46,153 nt of DNA from Planctomycetota bacterium (GCA_003669615.1 QWOO01000060.1:1-46153), one strand, 5' to 3'. Shown: positions 1 to 10,039, numbered from the stretch's first letter. The notes: generated by a model not told the origin, from the sequence alone. Made by a program: numbers and translations.

Positions 1-66
1 CCTCATCTGATCACCGTGCTCACGAATCTCGTTCGCCAGCCCCACCGACCACGCGAGTGCCTAACT

Positions 67-3000
67 ATGTGGACGCCTTTCAAGCACTGTCTCGCTTTCC
101 TCTTCGCGACAATTGGCGTCCTGCTGCGTGACTCGACTGTCATCGCAGACGACGTTTTTCGCGACAAAATCGCGCCGCTTCTTGAACGCAAATGCCTGAA
201 CTGCCACAACACCCGTGACCACAAAGGTGAGTTCTCTCTGCAGACGGCCATGCAGTTTCAGTCGTCCGGTTTTGTAACCTCGGGAAAACCGGACGAGAGT
301 CATCTGCTGACGTTGCTGGTGTCAGAATCTCCCAGCACTAAGCCATCGATGCCAAAAGATGGAGCACCGCTCTCCGATCAAGAAGTCCAGCTGCTGCGCG
401 ACTGGATCGCGGCCGGCGCGGAATGGCCCGAGGGATTGGAATTGACGGAACCCGTCATCGACAACTTCGACTGGTGGTCGTTCCGACCGATCACTCTTCA
501 TGATCCTCCGACTCCAGACAGCGATGCCGCGAAGCAGTGGATTCGCACGCCAATCGATGCGTTCGTCCTGGCAAAGCTCAAAGAGAAAAATCTGCCGCCC
601 TCCCCGGAGGCCGATCGACGCACGCTGATACGCCGCGTCACGTTCGATCTCATCGGACTGCCTCCTTCGCCCGAAGACGTGCAAGCGTTCGTGGAAGACG
701 CTTCGCCCGACGCTTACGAAAAACTGGTCGATCGATTGCTCAGTTCTCCGCAATATGGAGAACGTTGGGCTCGCCACTGGCTGGACGTCGTCCGCTACGC
801 CGACACCTGCGGCTATGATAAAGACAAACTGCGTCCCAATGCCTGGCCTTACCGCGATTACGTGATCCGCTCTTTCAACGACGACAAACCGTACACTCGT
901 TTCGTGCAGGAACAGATTGCCGGCGATGCCTTGTTTCCCGGTGAGCCCGATGGAATCCTGGGACTCGGTTTTATCGCCGCCGGACCATGGGACTTCATCG
1001 GACATGTCGAAGTGCCGGAATCCAAAATCGACGGCAAGGTGGCCCGCAATCTGGACCGCGATGATATGGTCTCTGGAACGCTCAACACGTTCTGCAGTGT
1101 GACGATTCAGTGCGCTCGCTGCCACAATCATAAGTTTGACCCGTTCACACAGCAGCATTACTACAGTTTGCAGAGCGTCTTTGCGGCCGTCGACCGCGCC
1201 GAACGTCCGTTTGATGCAGATCCCAAAGTGGAGGCCCGTCGCGCGGAGTTGACGCAGTTGCGAGACTCATCCAAAGCGGATCTCGAAACTCTGGCGTCGC
1301 TGATTCGAACCGAAGGCGGTGAGCCGCTCGCGACTTTAGAAACGCAACTCGCCGAACTGCGTCCGAAAGTGGAAGTTGCTGCGAAACGGCCCGAGTACGG
1401 TTATCACAGCGACATCGCCGCTGCTGCAGACAGCGAGAAGTGGGTGGAAGTGGATCTGGGTCGCGATGTGGAAATTGCCAGCGTCGTGTTGAATCCCTGT
1501 CATGATGAGTTCGGTGGTATCGGCGCAGGATTCGGCTTCCCGGTGAGATTTCGAATTGAAGCGATGACCGCTGCCGATCGAGCAGTACCCGCTGAGAAGC
1601 CTGCATCACCCACGATGCTGCGGGATGAATCGGCGGCGGACTTCGCGAATCCCGGACTGGTTCCGATTGTGACCAGCAAACCCGTTACCTCGCGTTTTGT
1701 GCGAGTCACCGCGACAAAGCTGGCGACTCGGCAGAATGATTTTATCCTTGCCCTTTCCGAACTGCAGGTGCTTGATGCTGCAGGGAAAAATATCGCCGCC
1801 GCGGCCGCTGTTTCCTCACTCGATTCGATTGAAGCGCCGGACCGCTGGCGCAGATCGAATCTGACGGATGGTATCTGGCCGTCCGCCGTTGATCCTTCTG
1901 CCGCCGCACAACTGGCCGACATGACTCGTCAACACGATGCTATCCTGCAGCGGCTGGATACGCCCGAACGAATTCAGCAGCGGAAGACTCTCACCGAACA
2001 TCTGGTCAGCGCTGATAAGGAACTTGGATCACTACCGCAGGGTCGCATGGTTTACGCCGCTGCCGCAAGCTTTGCTCCTCAAGGAAATTTCAAACCCACA
2101 AACGGCATGCCTCGCAGCGTCACTGTGCTGCATCGAGGCAACGAAACGCAGCCGGGTGCGCCCGTGTCGCCCGGTACAATTCCGCTGGCTTCCACTGACG
2201 CATGGCAATTCACGTTGCCTGCCGATCATGCCGAATCTGCTCGCCGCGCGGCGCTGGCGAAGTGGGTCACTCAGGACAATCATCCGTTGACCTGGCGTTC
2301 GATCGTGAATCGAGTCTGGCAGTATCACTTCGGTCGCGCGATTGTGGATTCGCCGAACGACTTCGGCCGCATGGGCCAGCAGCCCAGCCATCCGGAATTG
2401 CTCGACTGGCTGGCGAGCGACTTCCTGAAGAATGGTCAGTCGTTCAAGTATCTGCATCGTTTGATCGTCACCAGTGCCACGTATCGTCAGGCTTCTCAAA
2501 GCAACGCCGACGCAGAAGCGATTGATGGCGAAAATCAGTTTCTCTGGCGAATGAATCGTCGACGTCTGGAAGCCGAGGAAATCCGCGACTCCGTCCTGGC
2601 CGTCAGTGGTCGCCTGAACTCAGAAATGGGTGGCCCCGGATTCTATCTGTTCGAACTGGAGAAGCCCGAACATTCGCCGCATTACGAATACAACAAGTTT
2701 GATCCGGAAGACGTTCGTTCTCACCGTCGCAGCATTTACCGGTTCATCGTGCGAAGCCAGCCTGATCCGTTCATGACCACGCTGGACTGTGCAGACTCGT
2801 CGCAAAGCACTCCGCGTCGGCATGAGACGCTGACAGCGCTGCAGGCCCTTTCGCTGCTCAACAATCGATTCAACGTTTCCATGGCCCGACATTTTGCCGA
2901 ACGACTTCAGTCAGACGGCGACACCATCGACGCTCAGATCACCCGCGCCTTCGTTCTGCTCACAGGCCGCACTCCTTCGGACGAAGAACTTCAGTCCATG

Positions 3001-3081
3001 ACCGAATATGCCACTCAGCACGGCATTCCCGCCCTGTGCAGGCTGCTGTTTAATCTGAGTGAGTTTGTGTTTGTGGATTGA
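67..3081 (+). CDS. PSD1 / planctomycete cytochrome c domain protein (DUF1549 + DUF1553), secreted
   Basis: ORF with N-terminal hydrophobic signal (MWTPFKHCLAFLFATIGVLL), CLNCHN haem-like motif, GERWARHWLDVVRYADT (DUF1549) and a DUF1553-like C-terminus (LTALQALSLLNNRF). ATG at 67 preferred over 16. Confidence 0.93.
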   Translation: MWTPFKHCLAFLFATIGVLLRDSTVIADDVFRDKIAPLLERKCLNCHNTRDHKGEFSLQTAMQFQSSGFVTSGKPDESHLLTLLVSESPSTKPSMPKDGAPLSDQEVQLLRDWIAAGAEWPEGLELTEPVIDNFDWWSFRPITLHDPPTPDSDAAKQWIRTPIDAFVLAKLKEKNLPPSPEADRRTLIRRVTFDLIGLPPSPEDVQAFVEDASPDAYEKLVDRLLSSPQYGERWARHWLDVVRYADTCGYDKDKLRPNAWPYRDYVIRSFNDDKPYTRFVQEQIAGDALFPGEPDGILGLGFIAAGPWDFIGHVEVPESKIDGKVARNLDRDDMVSGTLNTFCSVTIQCARCHNHKFDPFTQQHYYSLQSVFAAVDRAERPFDADPKVEARRAELTQLRDSSKADLETLASLIRTEGGEPLATLETQLAELRPKVEVAAKRPEYGYHSDIAAAADSEKWVEVDLGRDVEIASVVLNPCHDEFGGIGAGFGFPVRFRIEAMTAADRAVPAEKPASPTMLRDESAADFANPGLVPIVTSKPVTSRFVRVTATKLATRQNDFILALSELQVLDAAGKNIAAAAAVSSLDSIEAPDRWRRSNLTDGIWPSAVDPSAAAQLADMTRQHDAILQRLDTPERIQQRKTLTEHLVSADKELGSLPQGRMVYAAAASFAPQGNFKPTNGMPRSVTVLHRGNETQPGAPVSPGTIPLASTDAWQFTLPADHAESARRAALAKWVTQDNHPLTWRSIVNRVWQYHFGRAIVDSPNDFGRMGQQPSHPELLDWLASDFLKNGQSFKYLHRLIVTSATYRQASQSNADAEAIDGENQFLWRMNRRRLEAEEIRDSVLAVSGRLNSEMGGPGFYLFELEKPEHSPHYEYNKFDPEDVRSHRRSIYRFIVRSQPDPFMTTLDCADSSQSTPRRHETLTALQALSLLNNRFNVSMARHFAERLQSDGDTIDAQITRAFVLLTGRTPSDEELQSMTEYATQHGIPALCRLLFNLSEFVFVD

Positions 3082-3104
3082 CCGCGAATGTAGTCCAGAA
3101 TTTC

Positions 3105-3145
3105 AGCCGACGAAGCGGTTACGTAGACAAGCCGCTCCGTCGGCT
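3105..3145. repeat. Imperfect hairpin, 14-bp arms (3105-3118 / 3132-3145), downstream of the DUF1553 gene
   Basis: agccgacgaagcgg / ccgctccgtcggct, 1 mismatch in 14; reverse complement resembles 4704-4735. Confidence 0.7.
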
Positions 3146-3296
3146 TGCGGCTTTTCTTGAGGCGACCTTCCGAATCAGATCCCCTGCCGTTATGAACGTT
3201 TCCCCTCATCCTCAGTGAATCTCCCGGAGCTTTCCCGGTTAGCCGGAAGTCGGACACGAGCGAGCGGCTGGAAAAGACTGGCCGGGTCCTGTTGAA

Positions 3297-3354
3297 CTGA
3301 GCCTGAGGCGCTAGCCGATTCAAGAACAGAAATCAGCTAGCGCCTCAGGCTCAG
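3297..3354. repeat. Long inverted repeat, 24-bp arms with 10-nt loop
   Basis: ctgagcctgaggcgctagccgatt (3297-3320) versus aatcagctagcgcctcaggctcag (3331-3354): 23/24 complementary. Confidence 0.9.
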
Positions 3355-3400
3355 CCGGTCGCTTTCCTGCTCATATGACACCTTCACAAAAAGCTCAACC

Positions 3401-3871
3401 ATGCCCGTCTTTGACTTCCGATTCACCGTCCCGGCACCTGTCGAAGCGGTTTCTGAGTTTCACTTTCAGACCGGCATTCTGAAAGCCCTGACTCCGCCGC
3501 TGATGATTATGAAGGTGCATCAGTTCGATCCCCTGGCAGACGGATCCATTGGCCGATTCACCATGTGGATGGGGCCAGTTCCGGTGCCCTGGACGGCCCA
3601 GCATTCTAATGTTTCACCGCTGAGTTTCACGGACACTCAGATCGCCGGACCGATGAAGTTCTGGAAGCACACGCATACCTTTCGAGCCATCAACGAAAGG
3701 TCCACCGAGGTTCACGAGCACATCGAATTTGAACATCATTCGGGATTGAAGGGACTTTGGTCGCGATTGCTGTTCCCGAAGCCAGCACTGTACGCACTTT
3801 TCTGCTACCGTTCGTGGGTGACTCGTCGAGCCGCCACCCGAATCTGGCAAGAGCAAAAGTCTGCTGCATGA
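3401..3871 (+). CDS. SRPBCC-like (polyketide cyclase/dehydrase-type) protein
   Basis: 156 aa ORF; FDFRFTVPAPVEAVSEFHF start and ligand-binding fold-like pattern. Stop overlaps next ATG (ATGA). Confidence 0.65.
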   Translation: MPVFDFRFTVPAPVEAVSEFHFQTGILKALTPPLMIMKVHQFDPLADGSIGRFTMWMGPVPVPWTAQHSNVSPLSFTDTQIAGPMKFWKHTHTFRAINERSTEVHEHIEFEHHSGLKGLWSRLLFPKPALYALFCYRSWVTRRAATRIWQEQKSAA

Positions 3872-4662
3872 ATCGTTCTGTATCCTGTCCGTTTGATCTG
3901 CCCCGATTGATCAATGAAACCAGCCTTCGGCATGTGGAGTATCATGCCACGTTGCCTTCGACCAGTACGACTGCATTCGAATTGCTGCAGCCGCTGCTCG
4001 ATGTTTCTCCTTCCCTGGTTCTGACCTGCGAACAAACGGCCGGTCGCGGTCGCAAGGGAAACTCCTGGTGGTCATCGACTGGAGCTCTGACGTTTACACT
4101 GGTGATCCGCGCTGACGAATTGCCCATGACGCCCGAACGGCGCCCCATGATTTCTCTGGCCGCTGGCCTTGCCGTTCGCGATGCGTTGCAGTCGCACGCT
4201 CCGGAGCATGACTTTTTTCTCAAGTGGCCGAATGACGTCTTCACCGGCGAACAGAAGATTTGCGGAATCCTTGTCGAACAACACAGTCTCGGCGAACATC
4301 AGGCCGTACTGATTGGCATCGGCGTCAACGTCAATAACTCGCTTCGCGACGCGCCGACGGAAGTGTCGCAGCGAGCTATCTCGCTGTTTGATCTGGAGGG
4401 CCATTCCCTGGAACTGACTTCGGTCCTGATCTCCATTTTGCAACGACTCGATTTTCGGATCGGGCAGCTTTCCTCCCAGCCTCGGATGGCACTTTCAGAA
4501 GCCAATCGTCATAACATTCTGACGGGCCGCACGGTCACTCTGCAACTGGCCGATCAGACTCTGACCGGCACGTGCATCGGCATTGATGACGAAGGCCAGC
4601 TTGTGCTCCAATCCGAAACCGCCCTGCACCGCTGCGCCAGCGGAATTGTGCTGCGATGGTGA
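3868..4662 (+). CDS. birA: Biotin--[acetyl-CoA-carboxylase] ligase
   Basis: Motifs TCEQTAGRGRKGNSWWSSTGALTFTLV, LKWPNDVF, KICGILVEQ, GIGVNVNNS are diagnostic of BirA/BPL. Start at 3868 gives a 4-bp overlap with the upstream stop. Confidence 0.93.
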   Translation: MNRSVSCPFDLPRLINETSLRHVEYHATLPSTSTTAFELLQPLLDVSPSLVLTCEQTAGRGRKGNSWWSSTGALTFTLVIRADELPMTPERRPMISLAAGLAVRDALQSHAPEHDFFLKWPNDVFTGEQKICGILVEQHSLGEHQAVLIGIGVNVNNSLRDAPTEVSQRAISLFDLEGHSLELTSVLISILQRLDFRIGQLSSQPRMALSEANRHNILTGRTVTLQLADQTLTGTCIGIDDEGQLVLQSETALHRCASGIVLRW

Positions 4663-4754
4663 GTGGACGAGTTCAGTGACATGACTTAATGTGACGAAAA
4701 GACGCGAGCCGACAGAGCCGCTCGACTACGTAATTTCGCTGACTGGAATCCTGC

Positions 4755-5714
4755 ATGCGACTCGGAACTGTTCTTACGCCCATCAACGACGAAAACCTGC
4801 AGCTGGCAGCCCAGTGCGGAGTCACCGACGTCACACATCGTTATCCGGGCCCCGATGTCAGTGTTCTGAAGAAAGCTCAGGAACGAATCGCATCCTTCGG
4901 CATGCAGCTGTCCGTCGTCGAAGGTTATCTGCCCATTGAGAACATCAAGCTGGGCTGCGATGACGGGACCGAAGTGGAAGCGATGAAGACGCTCATCCGA
5001 CAGATGGCCGATCTGGATATTCGGCTGCTGTGCTACAACTTCATGGCGGGAACCGACTGGTGCCGAACTCGCACGGACGCTCCTGAACGAGGCGGTGCGA
5101 AGGTCACGGCCTTTCATCTGAAGGATGTCGAAAAGGCGCTGCTGCTGGGATATAAAGCCCCCAATGCAGACTTTGATGAACTGGCTAAAAAACTGACTCC
5201 TGAGAAGCTATGGGATCAGCTCGAGCGGCTTCTGAATGAACTGCTGCCGGTCGCCGAAAAGTGCGGAGTCACACTGGCCATGCATCCCGACGATCCGCCT
5301 CTGCAAAACCTGCTGGGCAAACCGCGAATCATGCACAACGTTGAGTGCTTTGAAAAACTGATCACGCTGGCCCCCAGTGCCTCCAACGCCATCTGCTTCT
5401 GCCAGGGCTCCTTTGCTACGATGAATGTGGATATCCCCGCCACAATTCGCCGCCTGGGTTCGCACATCAAATACGTTCATTTTCGCGATGTGACAGGGAC
5501 ACCCGAATCGTTCGCGGAAACATTTCATGACAACGGTCCGACAGACATGGCGGCGGCTATGCGAGCTTATCGGGACATCGGCTTCACGGGTCCTATGCGA
5601 CCTGATCATGTGCCCCAAATGGTGGGCGAGGACGACGGAGAACCCGGCTACACGATGCTGGGTCGTCTGTTTGCCTACGGCTACATGCGCGGCCTGATGG
5701 ACGCCACGAAATAG
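4755..5714 (+). CDS. uxuA: Mannonate dehydratase (UxuA family)
   Basis: CYNFMAGTDWCRT, MHPDDPP, CFCQGSFA, HFRDVTG, RPDHVPQM motifs. Confidence 0.88.
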   Translation: MRLGTVLTPINDENLQLAAQCGVTDVTHRYPGPDVSVLKKAQERIASFGMQLSVVEGYLPIENIKLGCDDGTEVEAMKTLIRQMADLDIRLLCYNFMAGTDWCRTRTDAPERGGAKVTAFHLKDVEKALLLGYKAPNADFDELAKKLTPEKLWDQLERLLNELLPVAEKCGVTLAMHPDDPPLQNLLGKPRIMHNVECFEKLITLAPSASNAICFCQGSFATMNVDIPATIRRLGSHIKYVHFRDVTGTPESFAETFHDNGPTDMAAAMRAYRDIGFTGPMRPDHVPQMVGEDDGEPGYTMLGRLFAYGYMRGLMDATK

Positions 5715-5825
5715 CGTCCGCCACTGCATGCTGACCTTGATATTCTGCAGTTCAGCGTTCCATGCGTACTGCACACTCCGTTTATTTCACAGTCAACTTC
5801 CAGCATCGCCCGATTCTCAAGAGAC

Positions 5826-6227
5826 ATGACAGACTCCGCATCCCACGAGACTCCTCTGACTGAAGGTCAGATTTATGACGCCATCGGTTCGGACGGAATC
5901 GCACGGCTTGTGCATGCCTTTTATCAACAGATCCCTCAGGACGACGTGCTCGGCCCAATGTATCCACCGCACGATCTTCCGGGCGCAGAAGAGCGATTAA
6001 GACTGTTTCTGCTGTTTCGCTTCGGAGGTCCGCAGGACTACCTGCAGCGTCGAGGCCATCCGATGCTGCGAGGTCGCCACGCTCCATTTTCCATCAACCA
6101 AACAGCCCGCGATCGCTGGGTGCAGCTGATGGACAACGCCCTTGAGCAATGCCGTTTTTCGCTTCAGGTATCGACCGTGATCCGTTCATTCCTGGCCCAG
6201 GTAGCGACGTTTTTGATCAATCAGTGA
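5826..6227 (+). CDS. Group II truncated haemoglobin-like protein
   Basis: IYDAIGSDGIARLVHAFYQQIPQDDVLGPMYP, RLRLFLLFRFGGPQDYLQRRGHPMLRGRHAPFSI: trHbO-like core. Confidence 0.88.
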   Translation: MTDSASHETPLTEGQIYDAIGSDGIARLVHAFYQQIPQDDVLGPMYPPHDLPGAEERLRLFLLFRFGGPQDYLQRRGHPMLRGRHAPFSINQTARDRWVQLMDNALEQCRFSLQVSTVIRSFLAQVATFLINQ

Positions 6228-6229
6228 AG

Positions 6230-6385
6230 CCTCTGTCGTTGTTCGCTCCGCGAACAAAACGGGTGATACAATCGCACTCGACCAAAGCGGAAACTGTTCG
6301 AATAACAATCGCATTTCAGGTTCGTGATTTAGGCACATGGAGGCATCACACCAGAACCCGTTTTGTTCGCGGAGCGAACAACGAC
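6230..6385. mobile_element. REPIN/MITE-like element, family 1 copy A
   Basis: Perfect 29-bp terminal inverted repeats: 6235-6263 gtcgttgttcgctccgcgaacaaaacggg and 6357-6385. Each arm holds a TTGTTCGC-TCC-GCGAACAA hairpin. Interior homologous to copy B on the opposite strand. Confidence 0.85.
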
Positions 6386-6449
6386 TTTGGTTCGTGAAGC
6401 GAACAAAAGTGCAGAAGGCGGTGCAAGTCCGTATGGTGTGAAGTTCCGG

Positions 6450-9400
6450 CTAAGATTCACGTTGAGTCCGGGCAGCACGCCAGTTGGCCAGGCCCTGAAT
6501 AACATAGAAGAAGACCGGTGTCAGCAGGATGCCGAACATTGTGACGCCCAGCATGCCCGCGAAGACGGCCGTTCCCAGAGTTCGTCTCATCTCCGCACCC
6601 GCACCTTCACCCAGTACCAGCGGCACGACGCCGAAGATGAACGCAAATGATGTCATAATGATCGGACGCAGACGCAATCGGCATGCGTCAAGAGTCGCCT
6701 GGAAAACATCAACTCCCTCCTGATTCTTTGCCCGCGCGTATTCGACAATCAAGATCGCGTTCTTGCACGCCAGCCCCACCAGAACCACGAAACCGATCTG
6801 TGTGAAGATATTGATATCCATTCCGGCCATGATGACGCCCACCACGGAACACAGCAGACACATCGGCACCACAAGAATCACGGCCAGCGGCAAAGCCCAG
6901 CTTTCGTACTGAGCTGCCAACACCAGAAACACAAGAATCACGGCCAGCAGGAATGCATACATGGCCGTGTTACCCGCCAGTTGTTGTAAGAATGCGAGCT
7001 CCGTGTATTCAGCCCGCATAGATGGCGCGAGGTTTCTGTCGGCCACATCTTTCAATGCCTGAATGGCTTCCCCGGAACTGGCACCGATAGCCGCTTCCGC
7101 ATTCACAAAAGCAGATGGATACAAATTGTGTCGAATGATCATCAGTGGCCCCGTCACTGTTCTGATCTGAATGAAGCTGGACAGAGGCACGCTTCCCGCA
7201 GTACTCGACGTCACATACATCCTCTGCAGGTCCTGAGTCTGCATGCGATACTTTGCATCGGCCTGTACGTTTACCTGCCACGTACGCCCAAACCGATTGA
7301 AATCGTTAACATACAGCGAACCAAAATTCACCTGCAGAGAACTGAAAATGTCGCCCATGGAAAGGCCCATTTTTTTCGCCGCATCACGATCTATGTCCAG
7401 CTGCAGCCATGTCGTATTGGCTCGAAAGCTGGAAAACAAATCGCGCAGGCGAAGATCGTCGGCTCCTTCCGCCACTATACTTTGACTCACGGATTCCAGC
7501 ATTCCCAGGCCGTTGTCGCCACGATCCTGAACGACGATTTTGAAACCACCGGCGGTTCCCAGTCCTTCGATCGGCGGAGCACCCAGAATATTAATATCTG
7601 CATCTTCGACTTCTTCCAAAAACAGTCGCCGGAGATCTTCAGCAACATCGTCGGCCGTTCGATGCGTCAGCACACGATCCTGAAAATCATCCAGCATGAC
7701 ATACATCGATCCGAAATTTGCCGCATTCGCATTCAGCAGCAAAGACTGGCCCGCCAGAGCGACCGTATGGCGAACTCCATCCACATCGCCAGCCAATTTT
7801 TCCACCTGCGCCATGACCGCCTGAGTTCGTTCCAGCGAAGCCGAATCGGCCAGACGCACATTCAGAACCAGGTAGCCCTTATCCTGAGCCGGAATGAAAC
7901 CTGTGGGAGTAACCGTAAACAAGTGCCACGTCCCATAGATCATTCCTCCATACAACAGCAATACAACGACGCTGCCCTTCATCATCCATCCCACCGTGCG
8001 AACATAGCCGTTGGTCGCACGATTGAAACCACGATTGAACAGACCGAATGCAAATGACAAAAATCGATTCACCGTTCGACCGGCCAGCCAGACCACAATC
8101 ACGCACGCAATCGCGGCCAGCCAGATCCAGACGGCCGGATCAATCTCTCGCAGTGCGGGAACACGCTCGGCCTGCTCAGCCAGAAATGGGCCAAGGTATG
8201 CATAACCCAGCCACGCGCCGAGAATCGCAAGCCCCGGACGGGGCAGCGCTTCGGCATGCGCACCATGTTCACGAGGACGCAGAAGAAGAACAGCCAGCGC
8301 GGGACTGAGTGTCAGCGAATTGAACGCGGAGATAATTGTGGAGATCGCAATTGTGACAGCGAACTGCCTAAAGAACTGACCGACCACCCCACTGATAAAC
8401 GCACACGGCACAAACACGGCAGTCAGCACCAGACCCACAGCAATCACCGGCCCGGCGACCATTTCCATCGCATGAATCGCGGCTTCACGCGGGGCCATGC
8501 CCTGTTCAATATTGTGTTCGACCGCTTCTACCACAACGATCGCATCGTCGACCACGATCCCTACGGCTAGGACCAGCCCAAACAGAGTCAGTGCGTTCAG
8601 ACTAAAGCCAAACGCCAGCATCGCCGCAAAGGTTCCGACAATGGCCACCGGAACAGCGACCAGCGGAATGATGGCCGGTCGCCAGCCCTGCAAGAACACG
8701 AGCACTACGATGGCAACAAGGATGACCGCATCACGCAGCGAGATAAACACTTCCTTGACGGATTCGCGAATGAAAGGCGTGGTGTCATAGACAATCGCGT
8801 AGTCAACACCTTCGGGAAATCGCGTCTTCAGATCGTCCATCTTGGCTCGCACTTCCGCGGCCGTTTCCAGAGCGTTGGATCCGGGCAGCTGATAAATCGA
8901 CAGCGCGATGGACGGCTGCGTGTTGAGTGTGCAGACCTGATCATACGACATTGCACCCAGCTCAATTCGTGCCACGTCACGCAAACGGATCATGCGACCA
9001 TCGCTGTCCGTTCGCAGCACCATGTCGCCAAACTGCTGCTCACTGGTCAGTCGTCCCAGCGTGGTCATCGTGTATTGAAAGACCTGGCCCTGAGTCGTCG
9101 GCTGCTGCCCAATTTGCCCTGCGGCCACCTGAGTATTCTGTTGTTCGATCGAACGCAGCACGTCCTGAGTACTGATATTGCGGCTGGCCATCTGCTGCGG
9201 ATCAAGCCACACTCGCATGCTGTAGTCTCGCTGACCGAGAAACGAGATATCGCCCACGCCCTCCACACGCGACAGCTCATCCCGCATCTGGATAGTTGCG
9301 TAGTTGCTGAGATACAGGTTGTCACGCGAGCGATCCGGTGAAAACAGATTCACAATCATCAGCACGCCCGGTGCCTTTTTCTTCACCGTGACGCCGCGCC

Positions 9401-9773
9401 GCTGCACCAGATCGGGCAGTGTCGGCTGAGCCAGAGCAACTCGATTCTGAACCAGAACCTGAGCCAGGTTCAGATCCGTGCCTGAAGAAAAAGTGACCGT
9501 CAGCGTGTACGTTCCGTCGTTCGTGCACTGCGACGACATATAAAGCATGTCTTCCACACCGTTGACCTGCTGCTCGACAGGAGCAGCGACAGTGTCGGCC
9601 ACGACCTTTGCATTGGCGCCCGGATACATCGTCGACACTTCGACCGTCGGCGGCGCAATCTCCGGATATTGCGTGATGGGCAGCGTGAAAACTGCAATGC
9701 CGCCGGCCAGTGTGATCACCACCGACAGCACGGTTGCGAAGATCGGTCGATCGATGAAGAAGCGTGAGAACAT
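6450..9773 (-). CDS. RND efflux transporter permease (AcrB/HAE1-like), with insertion in central loop
   Basis: MFSRFFIDRPIFATVLSVVITLAGG start, APPTVEVSTMYPGA, GIVVDDAIVVVEAVE (proton-relay DD), QIGFVVLVGLACKNAILIVEYA. Confidence 0.95.
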   Translation of the reverse strand: MFSRFFIDRPIFATVLSVVITLAGGIAVFTLPITQYPEIAPPTVEVSTMYPGANAKVVADTVAAPVEQQVNGVEDMLYMSSQCTNDGTYTLTVTFSSGTDLNLAQVLVQNRVALAQPTLPDLVQRRGVTVKKKAPGVLMIVNLFSPDRSRDNLYLSNYATIQMRDELSRVEGVGDISFLGQRDYSMRVWLDPQQMASRNISTQDVLRSIEQQNTQVAAGQIGQQPTTQGQVFQYTMTTLGRLTSEQQFGDMVLRTDSDGRMIRLRDVARIELGAMSYDQVCTLNTQPSIALSIYQLPGSNALETAAEVRAKMDDLKTRFPEGVDYAIVYDTTPFIRESVKEVFISLRDAVILVAIVVLVFLQGWRPAIIPLVAVPVAIVGTFAAMLAFGFSLNALTLFGLVLAVGIVVDDAIVVVEAVEHNIEQGMAPREAAIHAMEMVAGPVIAVGLVLTAVFVPCAFISGVVGQFFRQFAVTIAISTIISAFNSLTLSPALAVLLLRPREHGAHAEALPRPGLAILGAWLGYAYLGPFLAEQAERVPALREIDPAVWIWLAAIACVIVVWLAGRTVNRFLSFAFGLFNRGFNRATNGYVRTVGWMMKGSVVVLLLYGGMIYGTWHLFTVTPTGFIPAQDKGYLVLNVRLADSASLERTQAVMAQVEKLAGDVDGVRHTVALAGQSLLLNANAANFGSMYVMLDDFQDRVLTHRTADDVAEDLRRLFLEEVEDADINILGAPPIEGLGTAGGFKIVVQDRGDNGLGMLESVSQSIVAEGADDLRLRDLFSSFRANTTWLQLDIDRDAAKKMGLSMGDIFSSLQVNFGSLYVNDFNRFGRTWQVNVQADAKYRMQTQDLQRMYVTSSTAGSVPLSSFIQIRTVTGPLMIIRHNLYPSAFVNAEAAIGASSGEAIQALKDVADRNLAPSMRAEYTELAFLQQLAGNTAMYAFLLAVILVFLVLAAQYESWALPLAVILVVPMCLLCSVVGVIMAGMDINIFTQIGFVVLVGLACKNAILIVEYARAKNQEGVDVFQATLDACRLRLRPIIMTSFAFIFGVVPLVLGEGAGAEMRRTLGTAVFAGMLGVTMFGILLTPVFFYVIQGLANWRAARTQRES

Positions 9774-9894
9774 AGGTGAAAGTGTCTGACTATTTTTGAG
9801 TATTTCTGATCGAAAAAGCCAAGTGATGGGACGCGGTCTGCTTCGACATGTGACGGAGGCCTATTCCTTTTTCACACTCCCAAATCGATTCGCA

Positions 9895-9967
9895 ATACAA
9901 GCTCGAAGCGCCAGCGAGTGGGTTCCACCCGATCCTGCGCCGGCTCGCTGGCGCTTCGAGCTTGTAT
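9895..9967. repeat. Perfect 24-bp inverted repeat with 25-nt spacer
   Basis: atacaagctcgaagcgccagcgag (9895-9918) / ctcgctggcgcttcgagcttgtat (9944-9967). Confidence 0.92.
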
Positions 9968-10039
9968 CAATTCAGAGCCTTTCCAGTACCGAAAAGTCAT
10001 TCCGCAAAAACACGAAACCGACATCATCGCCTGCCGGAC

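Noticed and set aside
322-1158. 278-aa minus-strand ORF inside the DUF1553 gene
   Set aside because: Shadow ORF opposite a well-supported gene; composition without recognisable motifs.
6230-6410. CRISPR-like array from repeated GTTCGC/GCGAAC units
   Set aside because: Only inverted pairs, not regularly spaced direct repeats with unique spacers; no cas genes in the window.
7128-8057. 309-aa plus-strand ORF inside the RND gene
   Set aside because: Antisense to a strongly conserved coding frame; no domain or plausible start context.
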